Part shown: positions 45,274 to 45,908 of the stretch, piece after piece
Layout of the letters: the number at the start of each line of letters is the position of its first letter
Numbering within the stretch: the stretch's first letter is position 1
Assembly (NCBI RefSeq): GCF_001904655.1
Contig: NZ_MRCC01000026.1
Coordinates: 1 to 45,908, forward strand
DNA: 45,908 nucleotides
Direction of reading: 5' to 3'
Origin: Chroogloeocystis siderophila 5.2 s.c.1
GTDB taxonomy: Bacteria; Cyanobacteriota; Cyanobacteriia; Cyanobacteriales; Chroococcidiopsidaceae
Position numbers and translations under genes: made by a program
The notes under the pieces: model-generated
What the model saw: only the letters and a program-made list of their open reading frames with translations
Told to the model about the DNA's origin: nothing
The model's database searches: none

Positions 45274-45339
45274 ATGGCTGTTGAAGCTAGCAATTGTGAT
45301 GGCGATCGCTTGTTGAATTACTTTAAACCAGGAGCGTAA
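45274..45339 (+). pseudogene. Duplicated 3' tip of the MprF-like gene
   Basis: The bases from 45,301 match those from 43,897 (GGCGATCGCTTGTTG then TTTAAACCAGG) with only a few changes, and the encoded end GDRLLNYFKPGA matches GDRLLDYFKPGA. The remaining upstream codons (MAVEASNCD) do not match. It is best read as the leftover end of a second copy. Confidence 0.6.
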
Positions 45340-45404
45340 TTAATGATTGCAGCAGATGGATACAGAATCATCACAATCACAACACAGTATTGATATAGAG
45401 CTAG

Positions 45405-45599
45405 CGTACATTATCAATATCAGCATTCCGAGTAACGAGTAACAAACAAACCCGCGATCTTGACCAAAAATACGGATATTTGACTCCTCAGGAATATTAT
45501 CATCTAAATCAACAGGAAAACCACATTTCTAATACTATTTATCGGGATACGCATAATCCTTACCAAGCTCACATCATAACTACAGCAACAGTTGAGTAG
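45405..45599 (+). pseudogene. Coding-like remnant without start codon
   Basis: The frame between stops at 45,402 and 45,597 reads TRDLDQKYGYLTPQEYYHLN, then QQENHISNTIYRDTHNPYQA and HIITTATVE. The composition is protein-like, but there is no ATG, GTG or TTG with a ribosome-binding site ahead of it. I do not recognise the family with confidence. Confidence 0.3.
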
Positions 45600-45809
45600 T
45601 ACTTCTAAACTTAACTTAGCATAGCTCGCGTAAGTGAGTTGAATGCATTCAATAGCAGGCTATTTCTATAGACGCTCACCTACTCTTCTGTGTCAAAAAT
45701 CTGTGGAATACGAAGCTTAAATATTTGATCAATTAACCTATTTGCCACTATTAAGTCAGTGGTGAAAAGAAACATAACTTAAAAGCTGGTAACTGTTATT
45801 TGGTAATTA

Positions 45810-45851
45810 GCAAAAATATCGGCGTTGCGGAAAGAGTAATGATATTTTTGC
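45810..45851. promoter_or_regulatory. Perfect 11-bp inverted repeat near the right edge
   Basis: GCAAAAATATC (45810-45820) and GATATTTTTGC (45841-45851) are exact reverse complements separated by 20 bases, about 30 bases before an ATG at 45,881. It could be an operator, a hairpin in a leader RNA, or a small repeat end. Confidence 0.45.
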
Positions 45852-45908
45852 CAAAAAAAATGGAAGAATGAAATGCTTCTATGGCAACTCGAGTCAGAGC
45901 GGTCAAGA

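Larger units (their letters stand above)
45202..45908. other. Gene-poor right end with remnants
   Basis: About 700 bases with no intact gene. They hold a copy of the 3' tip of the MprF-like gene (45,274-45,339) and a coding-like frame without a start (45,405-45,599). There is also a perfect 11-bp inverted repeat (45,810-45,851). At 45,881 an ATG opens MATRVRAVK and runs off the edge; it could start a gene but cannot be judged. Confidence 0.5.

Overview
The window is cyanobacterial chromosome. It carries psbU, btpA, a PucC/BCH-type carrier, two allophycocyanin-type subunits and a CP43-like chlorophyll-binding antenna. It also has many copies of the HIP1 octamer GCGATCGC and several families of short intergenic repeats of the kind common in large-genome cyanobacteria. 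The mix recalls the Chroococcidiopsis/Gloeocapsopsis group, but that placement is an inference; no rRNA or other phylogenetic marker is present.

1-9,340: a minus-strand set (GHL10-type glycosyl hydrolase-like protein, DUF512/PDZ radical-SAM-like protein, uppP), then plus-strand DUF3120 protein, psbU with a clean terminator, and nadB. 9,341-18,350: a CHASE2-PAS-GGDEF diguanylate cyclase, a VKOR-thioredoxin fusion and btpA on the minus strand; then the rimO-crhR pair (ribosomal protein S12 methylthiotransferase plus DEAD-box RNA helicase) on the plus strand; then an ICMT-like methyltransferase and an aldo/keto reductase. 18,500-24,560: PucC-family transporter overlapping an inositol-monophosphatase-family gene, a ChaN-like/cupin overlapping pair, a small Cys-motif membrane protein, and an orphan HlyD-type adaptor. 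24,660-28,200: a decayed HicAB toxin-antitoxin locus, a kinase/WD40 protein with substituted catalytic residues, tRNA-Leu(UAG), and an AraC regulator divergent from a MATE exporter.

The most interesting region is 30,123-32,632: a divergent allophycocyanin alpha-type gene (apcD4-like) and a beta-type gene (apcB3-like) converge on an isiX-like chlorophyll antenna gene. This trio is the signature of low-light photoacclimation (LoLiP), in which ApcD4/ApcB3 form far-red-absorbing allophycocyanin. The antenna here carries a Tyr/Pro/Asn-rich C-terminal extension of about 120 residues with repeated Phe/Leu-Tyr-Glu motifs, which I cannot assign.

32,870-39,350: a PBP4-type D,D-carboxypeptidase, an anchored extracytoplasmic protein, acetolactate synthase large subunit with a C-terminal zinc ribbon and a possible overlapping leader ORF, an MFS exporter and a small alpha/beta-hydrolase-like protein. 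39,459-40,889 is a sensor gene (GAF-TM-CHASE3-TM-PAS) broken by a homopolymer frameshift, a nonsense codon, an internal deletion and 3' loss. 41,267-45,201 holds an esterase, then a tight cluster of an MprF-like phosphatidylglycerol aminoacyltransferase, a 61-residue membrane protein and an AI-2E-family permease. The last 700 bases look like gene remnants, including a duplicated 3' tip of the MprF-like gene and a perfect 11-bp inverted repeat.

All assignments come from reading the sequence and recalled family knowledge; no database search was run.
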